Source: Metellina segmentata (taxonomy: Eukaryota; Arthropoda; Arachnida; Araneae; Tetragnathidae). From it: a stretch of DNA of 64,000 nucleotides. The notes under the pieces are model-generated. The model worked only from the letters and a program-made list of their open reading frames with translations. It searched no databases and was not told where the DNA came from. The translations under genes and the position numbers were made by a program. The stretch is from positions 15,783,018 to 15,847,017 of the forward strand of contig OX375872.1 in NCBI GenBank assembly GCA_947359465.1, given 5' to 3'. This document shows, in pieces, positions 32,955 through 63,668 of this stretch (position 1 is the first letter of the stretch; each line of letters starts with the position of its first letter).

Positions 32955-33611
32955 AGCAATGGCACCCCATACCATCACACCAGCTGTGGGAGCGGTGTGT
33001 CGCTGTAAAGCGAAGGCAGAATTGAGGCGTTCACAACGGGGCCTCCACACACGAACACGATTGTCATTACTACTCAAATTGAATCTAGATTCGTCGCTGA
33101 AGACGATCTGGTTCCATTCCGTTGCAGTCCAATCTCTTCGTGCGCGACACCACTCCAAACGGAGACGACGGTGGGTGGGTGTCATTGGCAGCACACGTAA
33201 TGGGCGCCGCGATACCAGATGTCCTTCAGCCAGGCACCTTGCGATGGTTCGGGAAGACACAGGGGCCCGTAGTGAAGTTGCTGCCTGTGTCTGGATAGCG
33301 GCCAATGAGGCAGTTGGCTCTACGCGTACGTTTTTTATGATGTGACGGTCTTCTCGACGACTGGTCTGTCGAGGGCGTACTGAGCCTGGTCGCCGTGTAA
33401 ATGACGTCTCTTCTGTCCACTGGTCCCAACACCTCCTCACAGTAAAATTAGAACGGCCTACTTGAAGAGCTACTCGCCGAGCTGACCACCCAGCTTCCAT
33501 CATTCCGATGATTCTTCCCCTCTCGAACTCTGACAGCTGCTCATATTGCCTTCGATGGCGGCGTAACGGTATGTATATCTCAGCGTTTCCTTTGCAAAAG
33601 ATTAAGTACAC
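32955..33611 (-). pseudogene. Tc1 transposase, C-terminus missing
   Basis: One open frame covers PLRRHRRQYEQLSEFERGRI, the helix-turn-helix region (GWSARRVALQVGRSNFTVRR), the RRPGSVRPRQ linker and FSDESRFNLSSNDNRVRVWR with the first catalytic Asp. It ends after GVMVWGAIAYD and runs into unrelated sequence. The segments with the second Asp and the Glu are absent, so it cannot catalyse transposition. Confidence 0.8.
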
Positions 33612-33804
33612 TCAAACAAGCTATGCTTACCTGTTTTATACTCCAAGAAGAACGAAGTTCAACGACCTCTAGTGGCATTAAGCAATGAGCAATCACGCTG
33701 CATTTCTAATCATTTGCATATCTGGCCGACATGTACCTTCATGCCAAGTTTCGTTACGATCCCACAATTATGTCTTGATGCGCAAATTTTTATGGCAATG
33801 CGTG
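32955..33804 (-). mobile_element. Tc1-like element, 3'-truncated
   Basis: The 5' side is present up to a probable end near 33804 beside a (TA)n run. The opposite side stops at about 32955 inside Helitron-like DNA, so the second inverted repeat is missing. Confidence 0.65.
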
Positions 33805-33825
33805 TATATATATATATATATACAT
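33805..33825. repeat. Short (TA)n run
   Basis: About 20 bp of alternating TA between two Tc1-like elements. Confidence 0.8.
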
Positions 33826-33843
33826 CATAAATGTACATATACA

Positions 33844-34211
33844 CTACCCTACAATAATGGACCGGACAGCAAGATGTGATGGTATAAGGGAAATAATAGA
33901 TCCTTTAATATGGGGATGGTCCCCACTTGCTGCAATTACACTAACAACCCTTCTGGGCATACTTTCAATAAGGTTTTGATACACAGCAATGAGTATTTGT
34001 GTCCATTCCTGCTGTAAGAATGTCGCCAGCTCACCTGCATATTTCGGACGTGAATCCCTGGTCCGTAGCGTCGCTCTAACTCGTCCCACAAATGTTCTAT
34101 TGGGTTTAGGTCGGGACTCTGAGCAGGCCAGGGAAGACGTTTTACATCCACATCTCGATACCACTGCTTGACAGAGGTTGCAATGTGACACGGAGCTTTG
34201 TCGTCCTGGAA
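33844..34211 (-). pseudogene. Tc1-like transposase C-terminal fragment
   Basis: Reads FQDDKAPCHIATSVKQWY and WPAQSPDLNPIEHLWDELER, so the second Asp and the final Glu are 34 residues apart (DD34E). The hAT-like insertion lies immediately before FQDD. The coding part beyond the insertion (about 35600-35720) retains TPADLHKIRLRVVVWPGTF only. Confidence 0.75.
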
Positions 34212-35596
34212 CAGGTTTAGCCCACTCGTTTTTCTAATTAAAAATAAAGACTTTCTAAGCACTTTCTAATGATAAAATAAGGTCTTTATAAGGACTTAAA
34301 TAAGTCATTGTTGAAACCGTATAATACAATTTAATACACGAGTTTCGACCAAATGGAATGCTCTAACAGATTAGTTAACCTTATAAGAACAGTAGCGTGT
34401 AAAAAATGTTAAATTCAAGTCAATTTTCTAAAAAATATACACACAAAAATAAAAATTTTCAAATTAAGATTAGTCTGATGTTTACAAATGTCAGCAGTTA
34501 ATATACGTGTACACATATTAATAATATGCAAGTATATAAACAAATTATAGAATATAGACAGCGAGAAAAAAATATCCCTTTAAACTTCCCATAATCCTCA
34601 TGATTTAAAAAATTGCTTAAAAATTATTTGCTTAAAAAGTCCTGAAATTAAATTATATAAAAAAATAGTTTAGGGTAAAATTAAATTTACAATGTAACTT
34701 TATTGAATGTAATAAATAAAATACATTCAAAAATTATATATTACAAATATTAAAAACATTATTAAATTAAAAATGTTTTTTTTTTTTTTATCGGATGTTT
34801 TTCTTTTAGCAGTGCATTTGCTTTTATAAAAAGGGAAACGCTTTTAGACGATTCTGCCTTAGTAGACAGTTCTGCTGAATTTTCCATATCTGTAATATAA
34901 TCTTGAAAAGCTTTACATTTTAAATAGTTTAGTTCTTCTATTTTCCTTTGTACTGTTTTCTAAACTTTTCTGATTTTTACTTTTGCGTTGTTCTTCCAAA
35001 TGACAGAAATATTTTTGCCTTGAAAGAGACAAATCCACTCATCTTATTTGTTATATTTGTAGTGTGAATATCAATTAGAATTATAAGCATTCTCATAAAT
35101 GAGCCTGTGAGTAATGTAAGAATCTTCCTTTAAGTGTGTTTTCAACCTTTAATGATTTATTTACACTGAACCCCCATATTCTACTGTAGCTTGCCCATGT
35201 GATAAAATCAAAAAAAAATTTCAGTATTATCCGTAATTTTGCATTTGCTGCATCTTTAAGTAAAAAATTACTTAAAAAACTCTCTAATCTGTCAGACTTT
35301 AGATCAAAGTTTTTGAATGATGCCGAGTACTTTGAGACTATTGTTTCTACAAACTCTTTAAAATTGAAGAAATAAGACATCACATTCTTTTTCTTGTAAG
35401 CAGTTTTATCACTGATCGAATGCTGAAAAGAGATCAGAAATATAGTGAAAAAATTTCGTCATTTGAAAATTGAATTTTGTTTACAAAAGAAAATGAGCAC
35501 TTTCTAAGGATTATTGACAAAATATAAGTACTTCTATGGGCACTTAGAAATGGAAGGTCAAAATAAGTACTTTCTAAGACCTGTGGGTAAAACCTG
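34212..35596. mobile_element. hAT-like non-autonomous element nested in element A
   Basis: Left end CAGGTTTAGCCCACTCG then TTTTTCTAATTAAAAATAAAG; right end GTACTTTCTAAGACCTGTGG then GTAAAACCTG. These match the ends of the element at 57195-59359, as do internal blocks (GCATTTGCTTTTATAAAAAG; GATCAGAAATATAGTGAAAA). No intact transposase is present. No clear target duplication remains. Confidence 0.65.
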
Positions 35597-35728
35597 ACTG
35601 TCCAAAATGTTCATGTAGGCGTTCAATTGACCAGGAACAACATGCAAAGGTCCCAGGCCATACCACAACACGTAGTCGGATTTTATGCAAATCAGCTGGC
35701 GTTCGGCCCATTACTGTCGGGAAGTGTA

Positions 35729-35889
35729 TTTCATGGTATCGTCTGGGACCTTTGCATATTGTTCCGTGTATTAATCGTGTTGAAAGTATGCCCAGAAGGG
35801 TTGCTAGTGTATTTGCAACACGTGGGGGACCATCCCCTATGAAAGCAAGCATCACATCTTACTGTCCGGTCAATTATTTTAGGGTAGTG
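35729..35889 (+). mobile_element. Tc1-like element A3, inverted partial copy
   Basis: Opposite orientation to element A and abutting it across a TA. Contains the complement of the A end region: TGAAAGTATGCCCAGAAGGG, CACGTGGGGGACCATCCCC and a terminal ATTTTAGGGTAGTG. It also has TGGTATCGTCTGGGACCTTT from the transposase interior, so the middle is deleted. Confidence 0.65.
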
Positions 35890-36942
35890 CACTATCTACC
35901 AATAACCCATGCAAATGACGATATATGCGGTCCTGATAAACGTCACGGCCTCCGCCGTTAAATATCGTGTAGGAAACAACATTGACAATAGTCGAATGCA
36001 AGATGCCATGAAGTGCAGAGCTATCTGATTTCGAGAAAGGTGTAATCGTCGGGTATCACAGAAATGGCCGATCCGTAAGGGACATATCTAGCGATCTGAA
36101 TTACCCAAAATCGACAGTGGCCCATGTGATTCAGAAGTGGAAGGTAATCGGTGATTGTCGGAATGTGCCCCGAGTCAGCAGACCCACAAACCTGGGACAT
36201 ATAGACTGGCGGATGCTGTCCAGGGAAATTCCGAAGAACCGCACCCAACCGATGGCCTACAAAATCCAGGAGTTTCAACAGGCACCCGGGAGTGTTCGAT
36301 TAATACCATCCGTTTGAAAGCACATCTGCTTGGTTTTCATGGTCATGCTGCCGACCATAAGCCTTTGATCACAAAGTCCAACCGCGCTGCTCGGTTAATG
36401 TGGTGCAAAGCACGAAGAAAGTAGAAGAGGGTTCTGTGGAACGACGAATCAAGGTTCACCCTGTACCGTTCGGATCGCAAGGTCTGGGTCTGGCGTCTGC
36501 CTGGAGAACGCCTCCTGCCAGAATGCATTGTGAACACAGTAAAGTTCGGCGGATGTGGAATTATAGTCTGCGGGTGTTTCTCCTGGTATGTACTGGGACC
36601 CTTGGTTGCGAGGTCCACCATGGATTGGTATGGTGACAATAGGGTTAACCGAATGAATTGGCTTGCCCGGACCTGAATCCTGTCGAGAGCCTCTGGGACA
36701 GGTTGGATCGCCGAATTAAGGGGTGCAACAACCGTCCAAAATAGGTGAAGGAACTTACATGTCTTCACCAAGCCGATTGGAAGACAATACCACTTGCCGT
36801 CATACAAGGACTTGTGGAAAGCATGCCTCAGAGGGTTGAGGCTGTAATTGTCTCTCGTGGAGGCTCTACCAACAATTGAATATGAATAAATTTTTCTTTT
36901 CTTATCTATCACAGGTGTCCAAATACTTATTGGTAGATAGTG
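35890..36942 (+). mobile_element. Tc1-like element B, deletion derivative
   Basis: Inverted ends CACTATCTACCAATAA (35890) and TTATTGGTAGATAGTG (to 36942) are exact over 16 bp. The left end directly follows the last base of A3. It differs from the other Tc1 families here. Confidence 0.8.
36010..36880 (+). pseudogene. Tc1-like transposase remnant of element B
   Basis: Recoverable pieces on the plus strand include an N-terminal region (SVRDISSDLNYPKSTVAHVI then QKWK), VLWNDESRFTLYRSDRKVWV with the first Asp, and PDLNPVESLWDRLDRRIKG with the Glu. The QQDN-type segment with the second Asp is absent between about 36640 and 36665. Stops and frame changes occur throughout. Confidence 0.7.
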
Positions 36943-37169
36943 TTTTTGTATATATAGATATATAACACGGTGGTGACATCCACAAATGGAAAATTTCGAA
37001 ATAGTTTTTGTGATACTTCAATAGACTATATAATGGTAGCGTCATAATGATTGGAGGCGTTCGTTGTTGAGTTAAGAGTGTTTAGGATGGCTCTGAGCTC
37101 CTTATTCAAAGTGGCTCGTGAAAGCATGAATAGTTCAAAATGAACTCACTAGGGGATAAGAGGATTAAG

Positions 37170-37400
37170 AGAAAGATTATTGGACCAGGGGTCGGTTGGT
37201 TTGAGGGTTTTATGGCGCAAGGGTCATATTCGGTCATGCTGCGCCAGAACAAGACATACAACATACAATTAGTAATTAGTGGACCAGAGGATCAATCAAG
37301 AAAGTTCATTCGCGTAAAGTCGGTGTCTTTATGAAGTAGCAAGTATTGACCACATGGCTAGCGGCGAGACAAAGATTAGCGGGAGAAAAGGGGAACGTTA
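37170..37400 (+). repeat. TTATGGCGC-type interspersed repeat
   Basis: GGTTGGTTTGAGGGTTTTAT then GGCGCAAGGGTC and CGGTCATGCTGCGCCA. GGCGCA and TGCGCC form an inverted pair. Shorter relatives lie at 5205-5290 and 45285-45365. Class unknown. Confidence 0.5.
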
Positions 37401-37493
37401 ATGGACTTATCTGTGGTGAGAATTATTATTGAGGGGTTAGTTTAAAGTATCACTGCATATAAATATATATAGAAATGTAAGTAAGTCGTGGTA

Positions 37494-37525
37494 AACTACA
37501 TTCTATACATGTATAGAATGTAGTT
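37494..37525. repeat. Perfect 32-bp palindrome
   Basis: AACTACATTCTATACA followed by its exact complement, centred between 37509 and 37510, with no loop. Confidence 0.95.
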
Positions 37526-37844
37526 CTATATTGACTCAGGAAAGTAAAAAACATTTACATTAATTTAAAAATTGCACTTCAAAAGGGGTGCATAGTATGT
37601 TTGGCAATGTAGTATTTTACACCCATTTTTAGAGCATCTCAAAATAATATGGTGCCCTTTAGAAAAATGATTACAATTATAGAATGAAAACTTATTAACA
37701 CCCAAACTTTCTACACTTTAAGAAAGAGGTTTCTTAACACTCTTCAGTAATAATACAAACAAATTAGATACTATACATCAAGTGACCATACATCATGATT
37801 AAAAAAAAATCACAAAAGTATCACAAGGTAGGTAAATTTTTATT

Positions 37845-40800
37845 AAACACTTTTCATTTACATTCACACTACAAAACAGAAGGTTCTTATAAAAAAAGAT
37901 GAGTATTTCATCCCAAGCTATCTACAACAAATTCCTTCCAATTTTGCAGTCAGTTCAATTAATTTTAGTGTCTTCTATTGTACACCAGAATATAATTAGA
38001 GAATATTAGCTACATTCATTCAACTAATGTAATACATAAGATTAAACACAGTAATGTAATTCAACATGATATACAAACAAGAGACCTTTATTTTTAGAGA
38101 ATTATACTTGTTGAATGGCATCACAGTAGTCAAGAATGCTGTCTACAGTGTTCACAATGATGCTAATAGTAAATCCTAACTTTCATAAAATGCCTACAAC
38201 TAATTCCAATAAATGTATTTTAATACTTTGAACACGAGTAAATAGAATTAAAAACTTGAAAGGATATCACAGCCTCTTCTAAAATGCAATTAATTGCAAA
38301 CATAGTTAAGTATGTGTACTTGTATCTAGATTAAACCTTTTCTTAGTCTTTTAAAGCCTTTTCACTTTCTATACAATTTCACAAGCACTTTTACTTGATT
38401 TATACAACACAACTGTTTCTAATTAAACAAACTAAACTTGTTTACCTCCCCTACTCATTATTTTTAAGAAATACCTTTAAATGTATAAAAGAAAATACTC
38501 AGTTTTATATAATTCTAAATGTTCTAGCATTTTCCACTCTTGTTTTGAGTTAAGATTTAATTTTAAGCTTTGCACCTCTTATATCTTGATTTACATTTGC
38601 TTTCAGTGTTGCATATTTCTAAAATTTCTGTATAAGTCTAGAGTACCAAATTTTATTTATGTACTAATATTGCTCTGATAAATTTTAAGCTCTACCTTTG
38701 AGATTATTTCTTGGATTATTTATACACTAAATGCACAATCCCAACCAGTCTTGATCTCAAAACAGATCATAACGTTCCTAATTCTAATAAAAATTAAAAT
38801 TTTGGTGAAAATACTCAATGACAACTGGTGTTCAAGAATGGTGAACTACAAAGCTCAATAAAAAATTAAACCTTGTCACACAAACTTTTAGTCTACAAAA
38901 GGTAATCTAATATAAATTATTTACCTTTTCAATGAAGTGCTTCATAACAAATTCATTTGGCACTCTTTCAAAGAAATTGATTAGGGTTTAGACCCTGGTC
39001 TCCTGAATATATACACATGTTTTAAAAAGTGTTTTTTTTTTTTTTGCAAAAGATTAAAGGTAATAGTTTTGAAAAATACACTACTCCCTTGCAATATTTG
39101 AAACGAGATTGAAATAGCTTCAAGAAAATGTAAGGTACATCAGAAAAAGCAAGACTTCAAAATGTAATCAAACTAAAATATATATTTTAACAGCAAATAA
39201 GTAAAACATAAATGAAGAAAGACATGAAAAATAGATCACAGCAGCTTTCCAATAGGAAACTGGATTGATGTAAAATCAATAACATTTATTATAATACATA
39301 ATAACGATAGATTCAAGAAGCAAAAGGGCACTAGTAGCAAAATACTGAAAAAGAATATTCCTAAAACAATTTCCATCAACAAAAAATTATAAACAATATT
39401 CAAAACAAATTTTGTTCTGATCAGTTAAATTTTTTTTTTTAGCTAAATCTAGTTTATAGCTAAACTAAATGATATAGAGAACTTGGATAAACATGTAGAC
39501 ACATAATAGTAGTTTGCATGTATACTTAACATAAGCAATTTAAAATCAGATTAACAAAACAAGAATAAACTTAAGTCACTTGCAAAAAAAAAGTGTTCAA
39601 TGATTCGAAAATATAAACTACTTTTAAATATTCAGGCAAATACACCAGGATAAACATTTTATGAAACAAAATGCAGTATTTGCAACATATAAAGTTCAAA
39701 AGAAATTCAATGCATGCATAAGTATTTTAACTACTTGCCAATTTCTTTACTTTGAATGCGCATAAACAAAGCGTAAAAAGTTAACAAGGATGTGTATCAT
39801 AACATTTTTAATGTATGAGAAATTAATTCAAGTACGAAAACATTTAATTAAATACATCTTTAAATTCTAAAATATAATTATAAAAAAAAACCACTGATAC
39901 CCCAAAGTATATTTTTATCTAAAAAACTTAGATTGGAAAAAATCTTGCATAGCAAAGCTTTTGTGTACACCAGCAAAGCATTTACAAATGGAAGAATTTA
40001 ATGATCAAATATGAGGTCAGTTTTATCTTCAACTGCAACAAAGCATATGTAGCCATTCATTTATAAAGGCTTTAGGAACAAGGTTCAAACTAATAGCTCA
40101 ATAATTTTAACTTATATAAATTAGAACATAAATTTTCATACTTTTTGTTGGTGATTGGTAAATTAGATGCCCCATGTCAGCAAAATGATTCACATTCAAA
40201 GGATGAAAAACCAGATGCAAGATTACAACTATAACGCAGACCTATTGTTGGGTAAAGAAAGCTCACATGGCACAAGGTAGATATTTTTAGTTTATTTTGA
40301 GGGCAATAGAATCATGAACTACTTACTTACTAAGAAAATTGTAGGAAATAAAAGGTGCAGGTACAAATTTTTTAGCTGATCAAATTTTAAAGATTAGCTA
40401 GTTAATGACATGAAATGGAAGAACAATCTAGTATATATTGGGTTTTTATTTTTATAGTACTACATTTTTATCCAAGATCATTATTTTGTTCTCTTTTCCT
40501 ATTTTAAGATCTTAATTCCTTTGAAAAAATGTTTTTTTTTTCTCCTTTTATGTAATATTTAAAAAAAGTAATATACTTTGAAATTATTTTAGTTCCCCTA
40601 AAACACAAAACAAAAAATAGTGACACAAAAAATACAAACTACACTAATTTAATTACATCTGTATCATTACTAGAACAAACTAAGATGCAAATACATTGCT
40701 CTTGAGCAATGCTTAGTGCTACTACAGTAATATGATCTCATAACAAGATAACTAAATTGTTTTTAAAAACAAAATTCAACAAGCCAGTTTATATCTCAAA

Positions 40801-43750
40801 AGAAATTTTAGATCAGAGGTAAACCAAATTTGCATATTTAAGAGCATATACTGTAGTTTTAAAAATATTTACTTCTAAGCATGAAAATGAAATAATCTTC
40901 ACAATTTTCAGATTTGGGGTAGTTATTGCATCAAAACTTAGTGGTTCACTCTGCTTCTTCAACTACAACCTGTTATCAAATACTTTAATATGGGACCTCG
41001 CTTAAGATATATGCACCTCCAATGGCAAAGAGAAAAAAGAACATGTTAACTTTAAGACTAAATCCTTGAAGATTCTTCAAAAAAGCCTTCCATTAAAATG
41101 CTTTAAAAACTAATGGTTTCAATAAAAAAAATTTGTATAGATAATCTTACTTTTTCTTATCTTTAAATTAAGTAATGGTTAGTATTGCTTTAAAAATATT
41201 AGCCATAACAAAGCAAAAGTATATTTGCACATTTGCAATACAATAAAATTAAAATAACCTATAAAGAATTCAGGCTAATGGAATATCACCGCAAAACTTT
41301 TTTAGCTTCTCGAACTCCACTTTTAATGGAAAATAAATGGAATAATTGTTCAATGAACACATCACTGTTGTTCACAGGATAATTCACTTTTTATTTAAAT
41401 TCTAGTGCCCTCTAGCTTCTATTAGCATAAAAACGTTTGCACTTAGTCTTTTTAACCACAAAAATCAGAGCTGCAAAATAAAATAATACTCATCTACTTC
41501 ATTGACTTAGTATATTTGCAGAATTAATAAAAAATTCTGTCAAACACAAAACTTATTTAAATACTCTACAAATAAAACAAAACTAATGATAGTTACTACA
41601 ACATATAATAAAATAAATAGATCAACAAAAATGTAAATTCTGGGAAAATTGTAAAACAAATGATAAATCTACAAATATTAAGTTGGTATTTGATCATAAC
41701 AATGGCTTAACAGATATTTGACTTTTGTATATGTACATATGCAAACTGCATTGATAAACATGAATAAATTCCGTATGAGAATAAATTACATAAATCAGAT
41801 CTCTAAATTTGCTTAAAATGGCACAAGTTTTGGTACAGTAAACGAAATTGTAAATAAAGTTATTTGCATTGTTAAAACTGCACAAATGATCAACAAGATG
41901 AAGCAACATTGCAATATATGAATAGAATCCATAATTTTGTCAGAAAAAAATGAACATTTGAACAGAAAATGCCAAAGATTTTACTTTTAGAATATTACAA
42001 CAAACCATTTCAAGCACAGCTGATAAGAACCTGGTTCTTGGCAATTTGTAAAAATTAGCCTAAACTATTACAATACTATCTTAAGAGTCAGCGATATTAT
42101 CAAAATATCAATTCATTTTTATGAACTCTCCAACTCGAAAAGTATTCTTTCTCAGTCTAACTGAAACTTTATAAAACAGAAAATTACTACCTTTGATAAA
42201 ATCGTAAATGATTAACTAACTTAAAACAAAATTTTTAAGTATATACACACTTAACCCATTGAAAATACAGACAGGTAAGAAGTATCTATAATATGTGAAA
42301 AATAGTAAAGTTCTTATTGTAACTACTAATGAACACAGCAATTCATTCTTTAAAGACCTGTTTCTCCTCTTTCTTGACTTATCAAGTATTTCAATGTCCA
42401 TGCAAAAAAAAAAAAAATACTTATCAACTTCATAACCAAGCATTCATTCCCTAATGGAACATCTTATTGGTCCAGGGAAATATCAAAAGTGTCATTGGTC
42501 CATTGCCACAAAAACAAATGGATGTTGTAAGTTACAACTAAATATATATGCATATATGCTCTTGGTCATTATAGTAATACATATTGTGACAGAATTAACA
42601 CAAAAAATAAAATCACAAATATTTGAACATGCCTAACAAGGTGAATGCAATGAAATCTGTATGTAATCTAACATTCATATAAAATAGAATTCAAAGACAA
42701 CAAACATGGCTATTTTAAAATCAAAATTTTTATACTAATTTTTAAATTGTTCATATGAATTTAATAGGAAACCTGTGCAAGTCTGCTCTGTTTAAATAAA
42801 AGTATACATTCTAAGTTCACTACAAATTCTAAGCTGCCATGTAAGAATTCAACTTGACTAAACTTGAAATAGTAAGATAAGTTGGTTCATATGAAAATTC
42901 AAAAGAAAAATTGCTACTAAGGATGTTCTATGTAAAATACAATTCCCAGTAACAAAAGAAGTCATGAGTTTAATTTGCCAAATCTAATAAATATAAGAAA
43001 TTATATAAGCACTCGTTAAATAAATGTTAAAAGATCTAATAAATTTAAGTAAAAACTAAAATATCTTTAAATGTTTGCTAATACATCACTGATACAGTTA
43101 TGAATTACAAACCCATCATTTCTTTCATAAACTGTATTAAATAAAATATATAAAGCATTGACATATTCAGTACATCATATCTGAAATATTTTTCAATGTT
43201 AATATTTTAATTCTTTATACTCATAGAATACCAAGGTTTATCTATGAGAAGACTAGAAATTATGCCAAACAATATAGAAGGGATATTTAAAAAGAAAACA
43301 ACTTGAAATATCACTGGAAAACTTAAATTAAAATTATTTTTAAATGTAAATTTATTTTAAACAAGTATACAAATCATAGATGTTAATATTTATAATATTA
43401 TACAATGTATTGTGAGTTAGCAGTTTTAAACTTCTACATATAAAATGACTATTAATATCTTTAACTATTTTCATCCTCTTCTGAAGTCCTTACTAATAAA
43501 AGTATAAAATATTACTCAGTACAAAACTAATTAAAAAACAGTATCAAACTCTTTATACACAGATTTGGGCTTTATGCACACATTATTCCGAATATTTATC
43601 CTTATTTAACCAAAGAATGTTCAAATAAATAATTTATAACCCAGAGGTTAGTGGCACCATTAAATATGTTTCTTTCTTTTCCGTTTAACCAATTATATTC
43701 AAGCATCACAGTATAATAGTAACAACATTGTTGAGTCAAATATATACAAA
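37845..43750 (-). other. Possible long 3' UTR of the FAM135 gene
   Basis: AT-rich block directly downstream of the FAM135 stop. Unlike the DNA left of 37.5 kb, I find no transposon or SINE in it. Several AATAAA signals occur on the minus strand; the most distal that I favour is near 37845-37850. That the whole block is transcribed UTR is inference from absence of repeats and position. Small frames inside it have no motifs. Confidence 0.35.
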
Positions 43751-62741
<18,991 letters not shown>

Positions 62742-63411
62742 CTGTAAAATTATCATACAATTTATTACTTACAATAGGAGTTAGAACATATATCTATGTA
62801 TAAAGATTGTACATGTGTCCAAAAAATATAAAAGTTCACTTCTTTAAATATTGTTAATAGATACATTACACACACAATACAATTTCAAGTACACTGCTCT
62901 TTCAAAGGTAAAAGGAACAAGCTAAAATACCAGATATTGCACATTAATCTACTTATATAAAGTTAAATTATCAATAAACAATCTGAAGAATTTTGACTTA
63001 GGTAAGGTGAAATAGTATGTTCCAAAAGAATTTTGATATTTTCCAATGGCCTACAATTACAAAATTTGAACCTATGAAAGGCTTCTTGATTAGTTATTCA
63101 TCCAATTTTCAACATGTTCAAGTGTTTAATTTTCAGTAATTCAATAAACTTTATTTTATTAGCCTTTCTTTTAACAATTGAAGGGTGAGTGGAAGAAGGG
63201 ATTAAGTGACAGAGAGCATTACATAGTCCCTTCTTTCATAGCATCGGCTGTTTTTTCAAAGTTTGGGACAAGTAGTCATGCACCAAGTTGCCCACCTCTT
63301 TACTTTGTTGACTCTAGAATCAGTTGTTCTTCTTTAAATTGCTGTTTACGTTTCTGATATCTTATTTTACACAAAACAAGTTTATTGAAAGTTATTAAAA
63401 AAGTAAGAATA
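62742..63411. other. FAM135 upstream intron
   Basis: AT-rich. I could not identify the preceding FAM135 exon on the minus strand within the window. Confidence 0.4.
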
Positions 63412-63668
63412 ATGTATTCTGAAATAACGAGAAGAATACAGCAATTAGCTCAGAAAACGTCACAGGTAAGTACTCATAGAATTATCTACTTATTTGATTT
63501 CAAATCTTGTAAAATATACACATTTTTTTCATAATGCAAAATTTTAATCATAGTATTTTAAGTAACATGTATATGAATTAAACAAAATTAAGCTTGCTAA
63601 TTTTATTTTAGATCAATGCGACGCTAATACTCATTGCCATAGTTCAATACAAAGACAAAGCATATTAG
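63412..63668 (+). other. Speculative two-exon micro-ORF
   Basis: ATG at 63412 opens 18 codons ending at a consensus donor CAG|GTAAGT (63466). An acceptor TTTTATTTTAG ends at 63611, and 18 further codons run to TAG at 63666-63668. AATAAA follows at 63680. The 36-residue product would have an amphipathic start (SEITRRIQQLAQKTSQ) and a hydrophobic stretch (ATLILIAIVQY), like small single-pass membrane peptides. No homologue is recognised, and splice-like signals this short arise by chance. Confidence 0.2.

Larger units (their letters stand above)
33842..35726 (-). mobile_element. Tc1-like element A carrying a hAT-like insertion
   Basis: Ends CACTACCCTACAATAATGGA (33842) and CCATTACTGTCGGGAAGTG (to 35726). 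The latter is followed by TA. The transposase remnant is split by a foreign insertion at 34212-35596. Same family as 23755-24266. Confidence 0.7.

Noticed and set aside
62742..62800. Extra 5' extension or 31-nt intron before the FAM135 long exon
   Set aside because: The GTAAGT near 62770 would give an intron too short to splice; an acceptor at 62742 is simpler.
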